Shown here one piece after another: positions 27,794 to 36,468 of a stretch of DNA of 64,000 nucleotides. A program made the position numbers and the translations under genes. Below the pieces are notes generated by a model. The model did not search any database, was not told the DNA's origin, and worked only from the letters and a program-made list of their open reading frames with translations. The stretch lies in NCBI GenBank assembly GCA_017543265.1, contig JAFYGI010000006.1, positions 100,262-164,261 on the forward strand, given 5' to 3'. Source of the stretch: Bacillota bacterium (GTDB lineage: Bacteria > Bacillota > Clostridia > Lachnospirales > CAG-274). How positions within the stretch are numbered: the stretch's first letter is position 1; every line of letters begins with the position of its first letter.

Positions 27794-28684
27794 ATGTATA
27801 AGATCGTAAAAAAACGTATGCTGACGGATACGATTTATCTTATGGATATTGAGGCACCGAGAGTTGCCAAGTCAGCGATGCCCGGACAGTTTATTATCAT
27901 CAAGACTACCGACAAGGGCGAAAGAATACCCCTTACGGTATGTGATTATGACAGGGAAGCAGGCACAGTGACCATTGTTGCACAGGCTGTGGGCAAGTCC
28001 ACGATGGAGCTTATGGGCTTTAACGAGGGCGACTGCGTTGCGGACTTTGTGGGCCCGCTCGGCAGACCGTCCGACCTTTGCGAGATGAGTGATGAGGAAC
28101 TTGCAAAGAAGAATATCATCTTTGTTGCGGGCGGTGTCGGTGCGGCACCCATTTATCCGCAGGTGAAGTATCTTAAGGAAAAAGGCATCAAGGCGGATGT
28201 TATCATCGGCGCAAGGACAAAGGACCTTATTATCCTTGAGGACGAGATGAAGGCTGTTGCGGACAACCTTTACATCTCTACGGACGACGGCTCCTACGGC
28301 TTCCACGGCGTTGGCTCCAAGCTGCTTGAAAAGCTTATAAACGAGGACGGCAAGCAGTACAACCATGCGGTAGTCATCGGCCCCATGATAATGATGAAGT
28401 TTACATCCATGACAACAAAGGCGCTCGGTATCCCCACGATTGTCAGCCTTAACCCCATTATGGTAGACGGTACGGGTATGTGCGGTGCCTGTCGTGTGAC
28501 CGTCGGCGGCGAGGTGAAGTTTGCCTGCGTTGACGGCCCCGAGTTTGACGGACATCAGGTGGATTACGACCAGGCTATGCGCAGAAGCGCTATGTATAAA
28601 ACAGAGGAAGGCCGTGCAAGACTTAAATTTGAAGAAGGCAGCACACATAAAAACGGTGGCTGCGGCTGCGGAGGTGACAAATAA
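27794..28684 (+). CDS. nfnA: NADH-dependent ferredoxin:NADP oxidoreductase subunit A
   Basis: 296 residues. The N-terminal beta-barrel and NAD(P)-binding domains carry FAD and NAD sites (ERIPLTVCDYD, FVAGGVGAAPIYPQVKYL). The C-terminal part has the Cys cluster MCGACRVTVGGEVKFACVDGP that binds the [2Fe-2S] centre. It is the small subunit of NfnAB, which bifurcates electrons between NADPH, ferredoxin and NAD. Genes annotated as dihydroorotate dehydrogenase electron-transfer or sulfide dehydrogenase subunit are of the same family. Its stop overlaps the nfnB start by one base (28684), strong evidence for the pair. Confidence 0.9.
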   Translation: MYKIVKKRMLTDTIYLMDIEAPRVAKSAMPGQFIIIKTTDKGERIPLTVCDYDREAGTVTIVAQAVGKSTMELMGFNEGDCVADFVGPLGRPSDLCEMSDEELAKKNIIFVAGGVGAAPIYPQVKYLKEKGIKADVIIGARTKDLIILEDEMKAVADNLYISTDDGSYGFHGVGSKLLEKLINEDGKQYNHAVVIGPMIMMKFTSMTTKALGIPTIVSLNPIMVDGTGMCGACRVTVGGEVKFACVDGPEFDGHQVDYDQAMRRSAMYKTEEGRARLKFEEGSTHKNGGCGCGGDK

Positions 28685-30072
28685 TGGCTGACAGAATGCA
28701 CAAGGTACCCGTAAGGGAACAGGACGCTAAGGTAAGAGCAACGAATTTTGACGAGGTATGTCTGGGTTACAATGCACAGGAGGCCGTTGAGGAGGCAAAC
28801 CGCTGCCTTAACTGCAAAAACCCCCAGTGTGTAAAGGGCTGCCCCGTAGGCATAGATATCCCCGGCTTTATCAGCCATATTAAAGAAAACGACTTTGAGG
28901 GCGCTGCAAAGACCATTGCAAAGTACAGTGCGCTTCCCGCTGTCTGCGGACGTGTTTGTCCCCAGGAGAACCAGTGCGAGGGCAAGTGTGTGCTGGGCAT
29001 CAAGGGTGAGCCCGTTTCCATAGGCAAGCTTGAAAGATTTACCGCAGACAATGCACGCGAGCAGGGCATAGACCTTACCGCAAAGGAGCCTTCAAACGGC
29101 AAAAAGGTTGCAGTTATAGGTGCGGGCCCCGCAGGCCTTACCTGTGCAGGCGATCTTGCCAAAAAGGGCTACGATGTTACTATCTTCGAGGCTCTTCACA
29201 AGGCGGGCGGTGTGCTTGAATACGGTATACCCGAATTCCGTCTGCCCAAGGAAAAGGTCGTTAAGGCAGAGGTGGAAAACATCAAAAAGCTTGGCGTTAA
29301 GATAGAGACAAACGTAATTATCGGCAGAACGATAACCATTGACCAGCTTTTTGACGAAGAAGGTTTCGAGGCTGTATTTATCGGAAGCGGCGCAGGCCTT
29401 CCCAAGTTTATGGGCATCCCCGGCGAGCAGGCAAACGGTGTGCTTTCCGCCAACGAGTTCCTTACAAGAGTAAATCTTATGAAGGCATTTGACGAAAACT
29501 TCGACACACCCGTTAAGATAGGCAAAAAAGTCGCAGTTATCGGCGGCGGCAACGTTGCCATGGATGCCGCAAGAACCGCATTAAGACTTGGCAGCGAAAG
29601 CCATATCGTATACAGACGTGCGCTTGAGCAGCTCCCCGCGCGTGTTGAGGAAGTCCATCACGCTATGGAGGAGGGCATCGTATTCGACCTTCTTACAAAC
29701 CCCACCGAAATCCTGGTTGACGAAAACGGTTGGGTAAAGGGTATGAAGTGTGTCAAGATGGAGCTTGGCGAGCCCGACGAGAGCGGCAGAAGAAGCCCCG
29801 TTGTTATCGAAGGCAGCGACTTTGTAATGGATGTCGATACCGTAATAATGAGTCTGGGTACTTCACCCAATCCCCTTATCAGCAGCAATACACCCGGTCT
29901 TGAAACAAACAAGAGAAGATGTATCGTTGCAGAGGAAGAAACGGGCAAGACGAGCCGTGAGGCCGTTTATGCGGGCGGCGATGCCGTTACGGGCGCAGCT
30001 ACCGTTATCCTTGCAATGGGTGCGGGCAAAAAGGCCGCAGCTGCCATTGACGAGTATTTAAGCAATAAATAA
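28684..30072 (+). CDS. nfnB: NADH-dependent ferredoxin:NADP oxidoreductase subunit B
   Basis: 462 residues, the size of NfnB and of GltD-type subunits. Two [4Fe-4S] motifs open the protein (CLNCKNPQCVKGCPVGID and CGRVCPQENQCEGKC). The FAD loop GAGPAGLTCAG and the NADPH loop GGGNVAMDAARTALRLG follow. The similar glutamate synthase small subunit pairs with a large GltB protein, which is not present here, whereas NfnA is adjacent, so NfnB is the better call. It would supply NADPH from ferredoxin and NADH in a fermenting cell. Confidence 0.9.
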   Translation: MADRMHKVPVREQDAKVRATNFDEVCLGYNAQEAVEEANRCLNCKNPQCVKGCPVGIDIPGFISHIKENDFEGAAKTIAKYSALPAVCGRVCPQENQCEGKCVLGIKGEPVSIGKLERFTADNAREQGIDLTAKEPSNGKKVAVIGAGPAGLTCAGDLAKKGYDVTIFEALHKAGGVLEYGIPEFRLPKEKVVKAEVENIKKLGVKIETNVIIGRTITIDQLFDEEGFEAVFIGSGAGLPKFMGIPGEQANGVLSANEFLTRVNLMKAFDENFDTPVKIGKKVAVIGGGNVAMDAARTALRLGSESHIVYRRALEQLPARVEEVHHAMEEGIVFDLLTNPTEILVDENGWVKGMKCVKMELGEPDESGRRSPVVIEGSDFVMDVDTVIMSLGTSPNPLISSNTPGLETNKRRCIVAEEETGKTSREAVYAGGDAVTGAATVILAMGAGKKAAAAIDEYLSNK

Positions 30073-30073
30073 T

Positions 30074-30727
30074 ATGAAGGTTCTTATCACGGGCACCTCG
30101 TCGGGTATCGGCAGGGCGGCTGCACTTAAATTTTTGTCCATGGGACATACCGTTTTGGGCATAGATGTTAAAGAAAGCAGCATAGACGACAAAAATTACA
30201 CCCACTTTATTGCCGATGTGAGCGATAAAAGCGCTCTTCCCGAAATTGAGGATGTCGAGGTTTTAGTCAATAATGCGGGCGTGCAGACTATGACCGAAAG
30301 GGATATTTTCGTAAACCTTTTCGGCACCATGTACTGCACCGAAAAATACGGGCTTCAGCCCAAAATAAAGGCTATTGTCAATATGGCAAGCGCGTCCGCA
30401 CACAACGGCGCCGAGTTCCCCGAGTACAGCGTGTCAAAGGGCGGCGTTATGACCTATACAAAAAATACGGCTTTGCAGGTGGCCAAATACGGTGCTACCT
30501 GCAACAGCCTTTCCCCGGGCGGCGTTATGACCGATATAAACAGGCATATCATAGATGATGAACGCCTGTGGGCGGCCGTTATGGACGAGTCGCTTTTGTA
30601 TAAATGGGCACAGCCCGAGGAAATAGCCGAGTGGATATATTTTGTCGCAGTCGTGAATAAAAGCATGACCGCGCAGGATATACTTATAGATAACGGCGAA
30701 CAGGCAAAAGCAAATTTTATATGGTAA
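30074..30727 (+). CDS. short-chain dehydrogenase/reductase
   Basis: 217 residues, a little short for a classical SDR (usually 240-250). TGTSSGIGRAA is the NAD(P) loop, NNAGVQT follows, and the active site shows Ser in NMASASAHNG with Tyr/Lys in YSVSKGG. It begins 1 bp after nfnB and is likely in the same transcript. FabG-like names would be a guess; the substrate is unknown. Confidence 0.85.
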   Translation: MKVLITGTSSGIGRAAALKFLSMGHTVLGIDVKESSIDDKNYTHFIADVSDKSALPEIEDVEVLVNNAGVQTMTERDIFVNLFGTMYCTEKYGLQPKIKAIVNMASASAHNGAEFPEYSVSKGGVMTYTKNTALQVAKYGATCNSLSPGGVMTDINRHIIDDERLWAAVMDESLLYKWAQPEEIAEWIYFVAVVNKSMTAQDILIDNGEQAKANFIW

Positions 30728-30756
30728 AGGGGTTTTGCCTACGGCAAATTCCCCTT
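30727..30756 (+). terminator. hairpin after the SDR gene, possible terminator
   Basis: AAGGGG (30727-30732) pairs with CCCCTT (30751-30756), and inside it TTTGCC pairs with GGCAAA. The T-run (TCTTTTT) starts only 7 bases later, so termination is plausible but weak. It abuts the preQ1-like element. Confidence 0.45.
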
Positions 30757-30757
30757 A

Positions 30758-30832
30758 AGTTGTCTTTTTGAAAACCAACTATAAAAAACAAAGAGCGGTA
30801 CTTTGCTAACCCGCTTTAACAAAACAAAGGAG
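30758..30832 (+). promoter_or_regulatory. predicted preQ1-I riboswitch with an anti-SD switch
   Basis: P1: AGTTG (30758-30762) pairs with CAACT (30776-30780). The pocket bases known from the B. subtilis aptamer are in place: G30762 pairs with C30776, U follows it (30763), and C30775 lies next to P1. The A-rich tail ATAAAAAAC (30781-30789) is identical to that of the B. subtilis element. Pseudoknot P2: CTTTTTG (30764-30770) with CAAAGAG (30789-30795). A second switch follows: CTTTG (30801-30805) can pair either with CAAAG of the tail (30789-30793) or with CAAAG at 30825-30829, which overlaps the Shine-Dalgarno AAAGGAG (30826-30832). The next gene is a VUT/YhhQ-type queuosine precursor transporter, a known preQ1 target. 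Confidence 0.7.
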
Positions 30833-30841
30833 AATTTAATA

Positions 30842-31618
30842 ATGAAGATCGATCTTAAAAAAGAGCTTAACGAGTTTAAGGTATTGTTAAGGAGCGTACC
30901 GCCGCTTACACTTACTATGTTTGTGCTGTCGGTGGTATTGATGAATTTATTCGCAAACAAGGGTCTTGTGGCGCTTGACTGGATAGCGCTCGACGCGGGT
31001 ATCGTTGTGTCGTGGCTGTCGTTTTTGTCAATGGACATCATTGTAAAGCACTTCGGCGTTAAAGCGTCGATATCGGTGTCGATAGCTGCAATTATCATAA
31101 ACACCTTTGTTGCGGGCATATTCTGGGTGGTCTCCGCAATGCCGGGCGATTGGAGCGCCAGCTATGTTGAAGGCAGTCAGGGCATAATAAACAGCGCCCT
31201 TAACAGCACCCTTGCGGGGTCGTGGTTTATCATCTTCGGCAGCGTTACGGCGTTTTTGCTTGCAAGTGTTGTAAACAACGTACTTAACGATCTTATAGGC
31301 AGACACCTTAAAAAGGACAATGCGGCTGCGTATTATATAAGAAGCTATGCATCCACCATTATAGGACAGTTTGTGGACAACCTTACATTTGCCCTTATCG
31401 TAAGCCTGCATTTCTTTGGCTGGAATTTAAGACAGTGTATCGTATGTGCGCTTTTCGGCGCTTGTGTGGAGCTTTTGTGCGAGGTAGTGTTCTCGCCCAT
31501 AGGCTACAGGATAGTGCGCAAATGGGAAAGCGAAAAGGTCGGCGCAGAGTATTTAAAACTCAGGAAAATAAAGGATATTTCGGCTGTAAGAACGGCCGAC
31601 AAAAAGTATTCGGCATAA
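30842..31618 (+). CDS. VUT family (YhhQ/DUF165-like) queuosine precursor transporter
   Basis: 258 residues from the ATG at 30842, which follows AAAGGAG by 9 bp; an earlier in-frame start would run through the leader RNA and is rejected. The protein is mostly hydrophobic with about six helices and carries family segments SWLSFLSMDIIVKHFG and RSYASTIIGQFVDNLTF. VUT family members import queuosine precursors such as preQ0 or preQ1. The predicted preQ1 riboswitch in its leader supports this role and suggests that expression falls when preQ1 is plentiful. Confidence 0.85.
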   Translation: MKIDLKKELNEFKVLLRSVPPLTLTMFVLSVVLMNLFANKGLVALDWIALDAGIVVSWLSFLSMDIIVKHFGVKASISVSIAAIIINTFVAGIFWVVSAMPGDWSASYVEGSQGIINSALNSTLAGSWFIIFGSVTAFLLASVVNNVLNDLIGRHLKKDNAAAYYIRSYASTIIGQFVDNLTFALIVSLHFFGWNLRQCIVCALFGACVELLCEVVFSPIGYRIVRKWESEKVGAEYLKLRKIKDISAVRTADKKYSA

Positions 31619-31630
31619 TATAAAAGTCAA

Positions 31631-31665
31631 AGCGGATGTATGCAAAATATATCCGCTTTTTTTTT
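31631..31665 (+). terminator. intrinsic terminator after the VUT transporter gene
   Basis: AGCGGAT (31631-31637) pairs with ATCCGCT (31651-31657); a run of nine T follows. Strong. Confidence 0.85.
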
Positions 31666-31785
31666 GTCGGGAAAGCGCAAATGCTTTTTGTAAGTGTGCC
31701 TGGTGCGATTTTTCCGACCAAAGGCAAAAATTTCGGTATAATATCCTCCGTCTTTGACAATAATACATTCGGAGGTGTAAGAGAA

Positions 31786-32526
31786 ATGGAAGAAAAAAAT
31801 AAAAACAGCAGGCGCGGGTTTTACATTGCGCTTTATTGTGCGGTGGCCGTGATAGCGCTTGTGGCGATAGGCGTTACCAACACGGATACGCCCCTGCCCG
31901 AGATAGAACCCGAAATGCGCGGCGAGCAGCAGGAGCTGGCGGTAAACCAAAGCCCCGTGCGCAGCTATAAGGAAAGCACCACCGTGACCGAGACCGAAAG
32001 CGTGACGGAAACGACCACGGCGCAGGAGGTGCAGACGGCGGCACCAAAGACGGCAGAGGCACCCGTGCCCGAGGTAAGGGAGGCGGAGCCTTTGTATATG
32101 CTTTTTGACGATACAAAGGAGATGCTTTGGCCCGTTGACGGCCCCGTTGTTATGGACTACAGCGTGCAGACGGGCATATTTGACAAAACGCTGGAGCAGT
32201 ACCGCACGCACGACAGTATATGTATATCCGCGGCGGTGGGCGAAAGTGTTATCGCGGCGGCGGACGGCGTTGCAAAGGCTGTCACAAACAGCGACGAAAA
32301 GGGTAATACCGTGGCATTGGATCACGGCAACGGCTGGTGTACTACATACAGCCAGATAGATAATATCTCACTTGCGGAGGGACAGATAGTCAAGCAGGGC
32401 GATGTTATCGGTTGTATTGCACAGCCCACAAAGTACGCATCGGCGCTCGGCAGTCATCTTGATTTTGCTGTAACGCTGGATAACAAAACACAGGATCCGA
32501 AGCTTTACCTTAAAGCAGACGAGTAA
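31786..32526 (+). CDS. SpoIIQ-like M23/LytM domain membrane protein
   Basis: 246 residues from the ATG at 31786, which follows GGAGGTG. One N-terminal membrane helix (about 10-32) leads to a Thr/Glu-rich linker (STTVTETESVTETTTAQ), then a LytM-like domain from about residue 110 (WPVDGPVVMDYSVQTGIFDKT). Catalytic zinc ligands look lost: the usual HxxxD reads THDSIC, and the usual HxH reads SHLDF. This pattern is common in clostridial SpoIIQ-like proteins, which span the forespore membrane and bind SpoIIIAH. Whether it acts in sporulation here is an inference from the family. Confidence 0.75.
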   Translation: MEEKNKNSRRGFYIALYCAVAVIALVAIGVTNTDTPLPEIEPEMRGEQQELAVNQSPVRSYKESTTVTETESVTETTTAQEVQTAAPKTAEAPVPEVREAEPLYMLFDDTKEMLWPVDGPVVMDYSVQTGIFDKTLEQYRTHDSICISAAVGESVIAAADGVAKAVTNSDEKGNTVALDHGNGWCTTYSQIDNISLAEGQIVKQGDVIGCIAQPTKYASALGSHLDFAVTLDNKTQDPKLYLKADE

Positions 32527-32532
32527 AAATAT

Positions 32533-32564
32533 GCCGTCGGGTCTCTTGCCCGACGGCGATTTTT
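32533..32564 (+). terminator. intrinsic terminator after the LytM gene
   Basis: GCCGTCGGG (32533-32541) pairs with CCCGACGGC (32549-32557), a 9-bp perfect stem followed by GATTTTT. Confidence 0.85.
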
Positions 32565-32666
32565 ACAAAAAAAGGCGGCTCGATAAAAATTTGTATTGCA
32601 TTATTACGGGTTTTGTTATAAAATAGAATTATAATAATTGTAATACTATAGAAAAGGGGTGAAGGC

Positions 32667-34472
32667 TTGTTAGATAAATTTTGTCTTGTTGATCTGCCGG
32701 ATAAGGACAGGCTTATCGGTTCCGCTATATTAAGCGAAAAATCGAATATCATTTTATCGGACGAGGTGATATATCTTTTCCTCGGCGCAAGCTACAGCAT
32801 CCTCTTTACCGATTATCTGCACCCCGATTGTGTTGAGGAGTTTATGCACCATATGGCGGAGGCGGGCGAGGAACCCGTCACCTTTACCGCGGGGCTCAAG
32901 CATTACGACGGTGTGTACTTTGATGTATCTATAGTTATGAAAACAAAGTATATAGCCGATACCAAGTACATAAATATAGACCTTTTTGATATTGGCTATA
33001 TGTCAAGGGAATATACCAGCTTTGCCGTGGGCGACCGCATGATAAAAAAAATGGTGGAGCTTTCGGGCGAAAGATTTTTCTACTACTATCCGGAAACGGG
33101 ACAGATATATATATACCAATGCGGCAAGACCCTTTTCAAGGGCAGTATGGAGCTTTACCGCGCCACAAGGCTGGAGCAGGGCTGCATAGAGGACAGCAGC
33201 ATGGAGCAGTTCAGGCAGATGTGCGATGCGATAGAGTCCGCAAACGGTGACGGCTTTTTCAAGCTTAACACCACCTTCTGCAACAAGGATGGGGACGATA
33301 CCTTCCGCTCTACGGCAGTGCGCTTTGCAACGATAGAGTTCAACTCCCAGGTGCTTTATGTATCGGGCTTCCTTACCTTGGGCGAAAGCGTCAGCGGCAA
33401 AACGGCTTACGAGTCCGTGCGCACAGACCTTGACCCGCTTACGGGTATGCTTAATAAGGGCGCTATCAAGGAATACGCCATGAAGGCGCTTCAAAAGGCC
33501 AAAATAAAGGGTACGCTCGCTACCTTTGTAATGATAGACCTGGATAATTTCAAGACGATAAACGATACCTTCGGACATATGTTCGGCGATACAACGCTTG
33601 TAAACGTGGCACGAATAATCACCGATGCCGTGGGTGAGCGCGGTGTTGCGGGACGTGTCGGCGGCGATGAGTTTTTCATCGTGCTGGAGGGCTTTGAGGA
33701 CGGCGACCCTGCGATAAGGCCGCTTCTTCGCTCCATACGCTCGCATATAGAGTGGTACTTCAAGCAGCGTATCTCCACCGTAAAGGTCACCTGTACCGTC
33801 GGTACGGCAACCTTCCCGCTGGATGCGGACAATTACGACGACCTGTTCAAGCTGGCCGACCATTGTCTGTATGTCGGCAAGGCGCTGGGCAGAAACCGCT
33901 TTATCATCTACACAGCCGACAGACTCGGCTCGGTTGAGGATATACTTAACAGCAATACCGTTGTCCAGATGTCAAGCTATGTGTCGGAGGCCGAAAAGTA
34001 TGAGCATCTGCGCGAGGTCATACAGCGCTTTAACGAGAACGTATCAAACAGCGACAGGCTGCGTGAAACGCTGGATACCGTTATGCGCGAGATAATGGAC
34101 TGCTATGATGTGGATGCGGTGCAGTATATAAGCGCGGACGGCAGATATATACAAAAGGCCGATTACGACATTGACGAGCCGACAAGAGTGCTGGAGCTGT
34201 ACGACACCTACAAGGACAGGATAGAGCCGAGCGGCTATATCTCCATAGGCAATTACGAAAACTCCAAGTTTGTCATGCCCGAGCTTGTAAGCTATATGGT
34301 AAAATACAAGCTTTTCTCCATGTTTATTACGGAGCACAGGGCACTTGACGGCAAGTTTCTGGGTATTTTCGTATACACGACCCATAACCGCTATCAGGTA
34401 TGGTCGTCATTCGATACAAGGATGCTGCTTACCATGTCAAAGATAATGGAAGTGGCTGTGACCGATTTTTAA
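32667..34472 (+). CDS. diguanylate cyclase (GGDEF) with C-terminal GAF-like domain
   Basis: 601 residues. The start is a TTG at 32667 behind AAAAGGGGTG. An N-terminal region of about 230 residues may hold a PAS-like sensor, with no clear membrane helix. The GGDEF domain spans about 255-425: LTGMLNKGAIKEYAM, IDLDNFKTINDTFGH, RVGGDEFFIVLE, so the active site is intact. An allosteric RxxD site five residues before GGDEF is absent, so product inhibition is probably lost. The last 150 residues look GAF-like (FSMFITEHRALDGKFLGIFV). It makes c-di-GMP; the input signal is unknown. No EAL domain is attached. Confidence 0.88.
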   Translation: MLDKFCLVDLPDKDRLIGSAILSEKSNIILSDEVIYLFLGASYSILFTDYLHPDCVEEFMHHMAEAGEEPVTFTAGLKHYDGVYFDVSIVMKTKYIADTKYINIDLFDIGYMSREYTSFAVGDRMIKKMVELSGERFFYYYPETGQIYIYQCGKTLFKGSMELYRATRLEQGCIEDSSMEQFRQMCDAIESANGDGFFKLNTTFCNKDGDDTFRSTAVRFATIEFNSQVLYVSGFLTLGESVSGKTAYESVRTDLDPLTGMLNKGAIKEYAMKALQKAKIKGTLATFVMIDLDNFKTINDTFGHMFGDTTLVNVARIITDAVGERGVAGRVGGDEFFIVLEGFEDGDPAIRPLLRSIRSHIEWYFKQRISTVKVTCTVGTATFPLDADNYDDLFKLADHCLYVGKALGRNRFIIYTADRLGSVEDILNSNTVVQMSSYVSEAEKYEHLREVIQRFNENVSNSDRLRETLDTVMREIMDCYDVDAVQYISADGRYIQKADYDIDEPTRVLELYDTYKDRIEPSGYISIGNYENSKFVMPELVSYMVKYKLFSMFITEHRALDGKFLGIFVYTTHNRYQVWSSFDTRMLLTMSKIMEVAVTDF

Positions 34473-34511
34473 GCAAAAGAATATCTACGGGGCCATGCAA
34501 GGGTCTCTCGC

Positions 34512-34573
34512 AAAAACGCGCAAACGCTCTTTCCGGGGTGGGGACATCCCCGTCGGGGCTCTGCGCGTTTTTT
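34512..34573 (+). terminator. long hairpin terminator after the GGDEF gene
   Basis: AAAAACGCGCA (34512-34522) pairs with TGCGCGTTTTTT (34562-34573) around a GC-rich inner hairpin (GGGGACATCCCC). The stem is strong and ends in T6. The 34473-34732 gap otherwise holds no clear gene. Confidence 0.85.
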
Positions 34574-34732
34574 GTCTGCATTCTGCGGGTGATATATCCG
34601 CCGTTTTTGCATGGCTTTATGTATAAAAACAAAAATAAAATAAAAAATATAAAAAAAGGGCTTGATTTTTTCGTCGATTTATGGTATATTTCCACCTATG
34701 GGAAACAAATGTATTTTACAGGAGAACAAAAT

Positions 34733-35173
34733 ATGCAGAATGATTCGGACTATTATATAGTAGACAAACAGGTTCTGCCCGAGGTTTTTGTTAAGGTCAT
34801 TAAGGCAAAGCAGCTTATGCTTGAGGACGAAAAAATGACGGTGCAGGATGCGGTGTCGGCGGCAGGCATCAGCCGCAGCGCATTTTATAAATACAAGGAC
34901 CATGTTTCCCGCTTAAGCGAAAGCAAGCGCGGGCGAATAATGACGGTGGCCTGCAACCTGGAGGACAGGGCGGGGCTGTTATCCACCGTGCTTAATGTGA
35001 TCGCCCGTCACGGGGTAAATATACTTACCATCAATCAGACCATACCTATCAACGGCGTAGCCAATGTTACCATAAGTGTTGACACCGGCAGCAGCTTTGA
35101 TATAACGGCGCTGATAGAAAGCTTAAAAAAAATAACCGGTGTTATGGCACTTAAAGTAATTGCAAGGGAGTGA
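34733..35173 (+). CDS. UPF0735 ACT domain protein (PheB-like)
   Basis: 146 residues from the ATG at 34733 (CAGGAGAAC precedes it); the reading frame is open further upstream but crosses the terminator. Residues about 40-60 resemble a helix-turn-helix (VQDAVSAAGISRSAFYKYKD), followed by an ACT domain (VACNLEDRAGLLSTVLNVIA). The family is the UPF0735/PheB type, often placed beside aspartate-family or aromatic synthesis genes. Its position 6 bp ahead of hom suggests an amino acid-responsive regulator of this operon. The mechanism is not known. Confidence 0.8.
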   Translation: MQNDSDYYIVDKQVLPEVFVKVIKAKQLMLEDEKMTVQDAVSAAGISRSAFYKYKDHVSRLSESKRGRIMTVACNLEDRAGLLSTVLNVIARHGVNILTINQTIPINGVANVTISVDTGSSFDITALIESLKKITGVMALKVIARE

Positions 35174-35179
35174 AGATGT

Positions 35180-36415
35180 ATGGCAAAGATTGCTGTATTG
35201 GGCTACGGTACCGTCGGTTCGGGCGTTGTGGAGGTCATAAAGACAAACAGCGCGGTAGTCAGCAAAAAGGCGGGAGAACCGCTGGAGGTAAAATATGTGC
35301 TGGATCTCAGGGAGTTTCCGGGCGATCCTGTGCAGGATATACTTACACACGATTTTAACGACATCCTCGGCGATGACGAGGTATCCGTCGTTGTAGAGGT
35401 TATGGGCGGTACAAAGCCCGCATACGAGTTTGTGAAAAAGTCGCTTGAAAAGGGCAAAAGCGTTTGTACGTCAAACAAGGCGCTGGTTGCGGCACACGGC
35501 TCGGAGCTTTTGAGGATAGCCAAGGAAAACGGCGTTAATTTCCTGTTTGAGGCAAGTGTAGGCGGCGGTATACCCATCATCCGTCCGCTCAACAGAAGCA
35601 TAACCTCCGACAATATACAGGAGATAACGGGTATCCTTAACGGTACAACAAACTATATGCTTACCAAAATGGCAGACGAGGGTCTTGAATATGACGATGT
35701 ATTAAAGGATGCGCAGGCACGCGGCTATGCGGAGCGCGACCCCTCCGCCGATGTGGAGGGCTGGGATACCTGCCGTAAGATAGCTATACTTGCGTCCATA
35801 GCAACGGGCAAGGAGGTAAGCTTTGAGGATATACCCACAGAGGGCATCACAAAGATATCCAAGCGCGATATGGACTATGTAAAGAAAATGGGTATGTCGA
35901 TAAAGCTGTTTGCTACGGCCAAGCTGGACGGCGACAAGGTATGGGCAAGGGTAGCTCCCGCCGTTGTGGGCAAGGAGCATCCGTTAAGCTTTGTAAGCGA
36001 CGTATTTAACGGCATACTTGTAAAGGGCGATATGCTGGGTGACGTTATGTTCTACGGCGCAGGCGCGGGCAAGCTGCCCACGGCAAGTGCTGTCGTAAGC
36101 GATATTGTGGATGCGGTGCGGAACAAAAACGTAAATCTGGGTCTCAGCTGGTCGGAGGACAAGCAGAAGCTGTCCGATATAAACACAATGCAGGTCAGCA
36201 AACTGGTAAGGCTTGCATATAATGATAAGGCAAAGGCGCTGTTTGCCGTTAAAACAGGCTTCGGCGACTGCGATATAATAGAGCTTGACAATGTTAAGGG
36301 CGAGTTTGCCTTTGTTACCCCCGTATACACCGAGGGCAGCCTTAACAAAAAGCTTGTCGAGCTGGAAAACACAGACGGTGTGGGTGAGATAATCAACACC
36401 GTAAGAATGGGCTGA
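35180..36415 (+). CDS. hom: homoserine dehydrogenase
   Basis: 411 residues. The NAD(P) loop GYGTVGSGVVEVI opens the protein. The catalytic domain shows VEVMGGTKPAYEFVKKSLEKGK, FEASVGGGIPIIRPL and the segment ERDPSADVEGWDTCRKIAILAS. At 411 residues it is slightly shorter than B. subtilis Hom (433); the C-terminal part (VTPVYTEGSLNKKLVELENT) is at most a partial ACT domain. It reduces aspartate semialdehyde to homoserine, the branch point to threonine and methionine. lysC follows after 53 bp. Confidence 0.95.
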   Translation: MAKIAVLGYGTVGSGVVEVIKTNSAVVSKKAGEPLEVKYVLDLREFPGDPVQDILTHDFNDILGDDEVSVVVEVMGGTKPAYEFVKKSLEKGKSVCTSNKALVAAHGSELLRIAKENGVNFLFEASVGGGIPIIRPLNRSITSDNIQEITGILNGTTNYMLTKMADEGLEYDDVLKDAQARGYAERDPSADVEGWDTCRKIAILASIATGKEVSFEDIPTEGITKISKRDMDYVKKMGMSIKLFATAKLDGDKVWARVAPAVVGKEHPLSFVSDVFNGILVKGDMLGDVMFYGAGAGKLPTASAVVSDIVDAVRNKNVNLGLSWSEDKQKLSDINTMQVSKLVRLAYNDKAKALFAVKTGFGDCDIIELDNVKGEFAFVTPVYTEGSLNKKLVELENTDGVGEIINTVRMG

Positions 36416-36468
36416 TAAAGGCCGAAAGTTCAATTCGCACAGGCGAAAATATCAAGGAGGACACGGAC

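Noticed and set aside
31711..31742. Forespore sigma-F promoter for the SpoIIQ-like gene
   Set aside because: GGTATAATA looks like part of a -10 but I find no matching -35, so the promoter type cannot be called.
34512..34573. T-box leader upstream of the ACT-hom-lysC operon
   Set aside because: GGGGTGGGGAC only superficially resembles the T-box AGGGTGG motif, there is no specifier stem, and the hairpin fits an ordinary terminator for the GGDEF gene.
36416..36468. Lysine riboswitch before lysC
   Set aside because: Only 53 bp separate hom and lysC; no lysine-box sequence is present.
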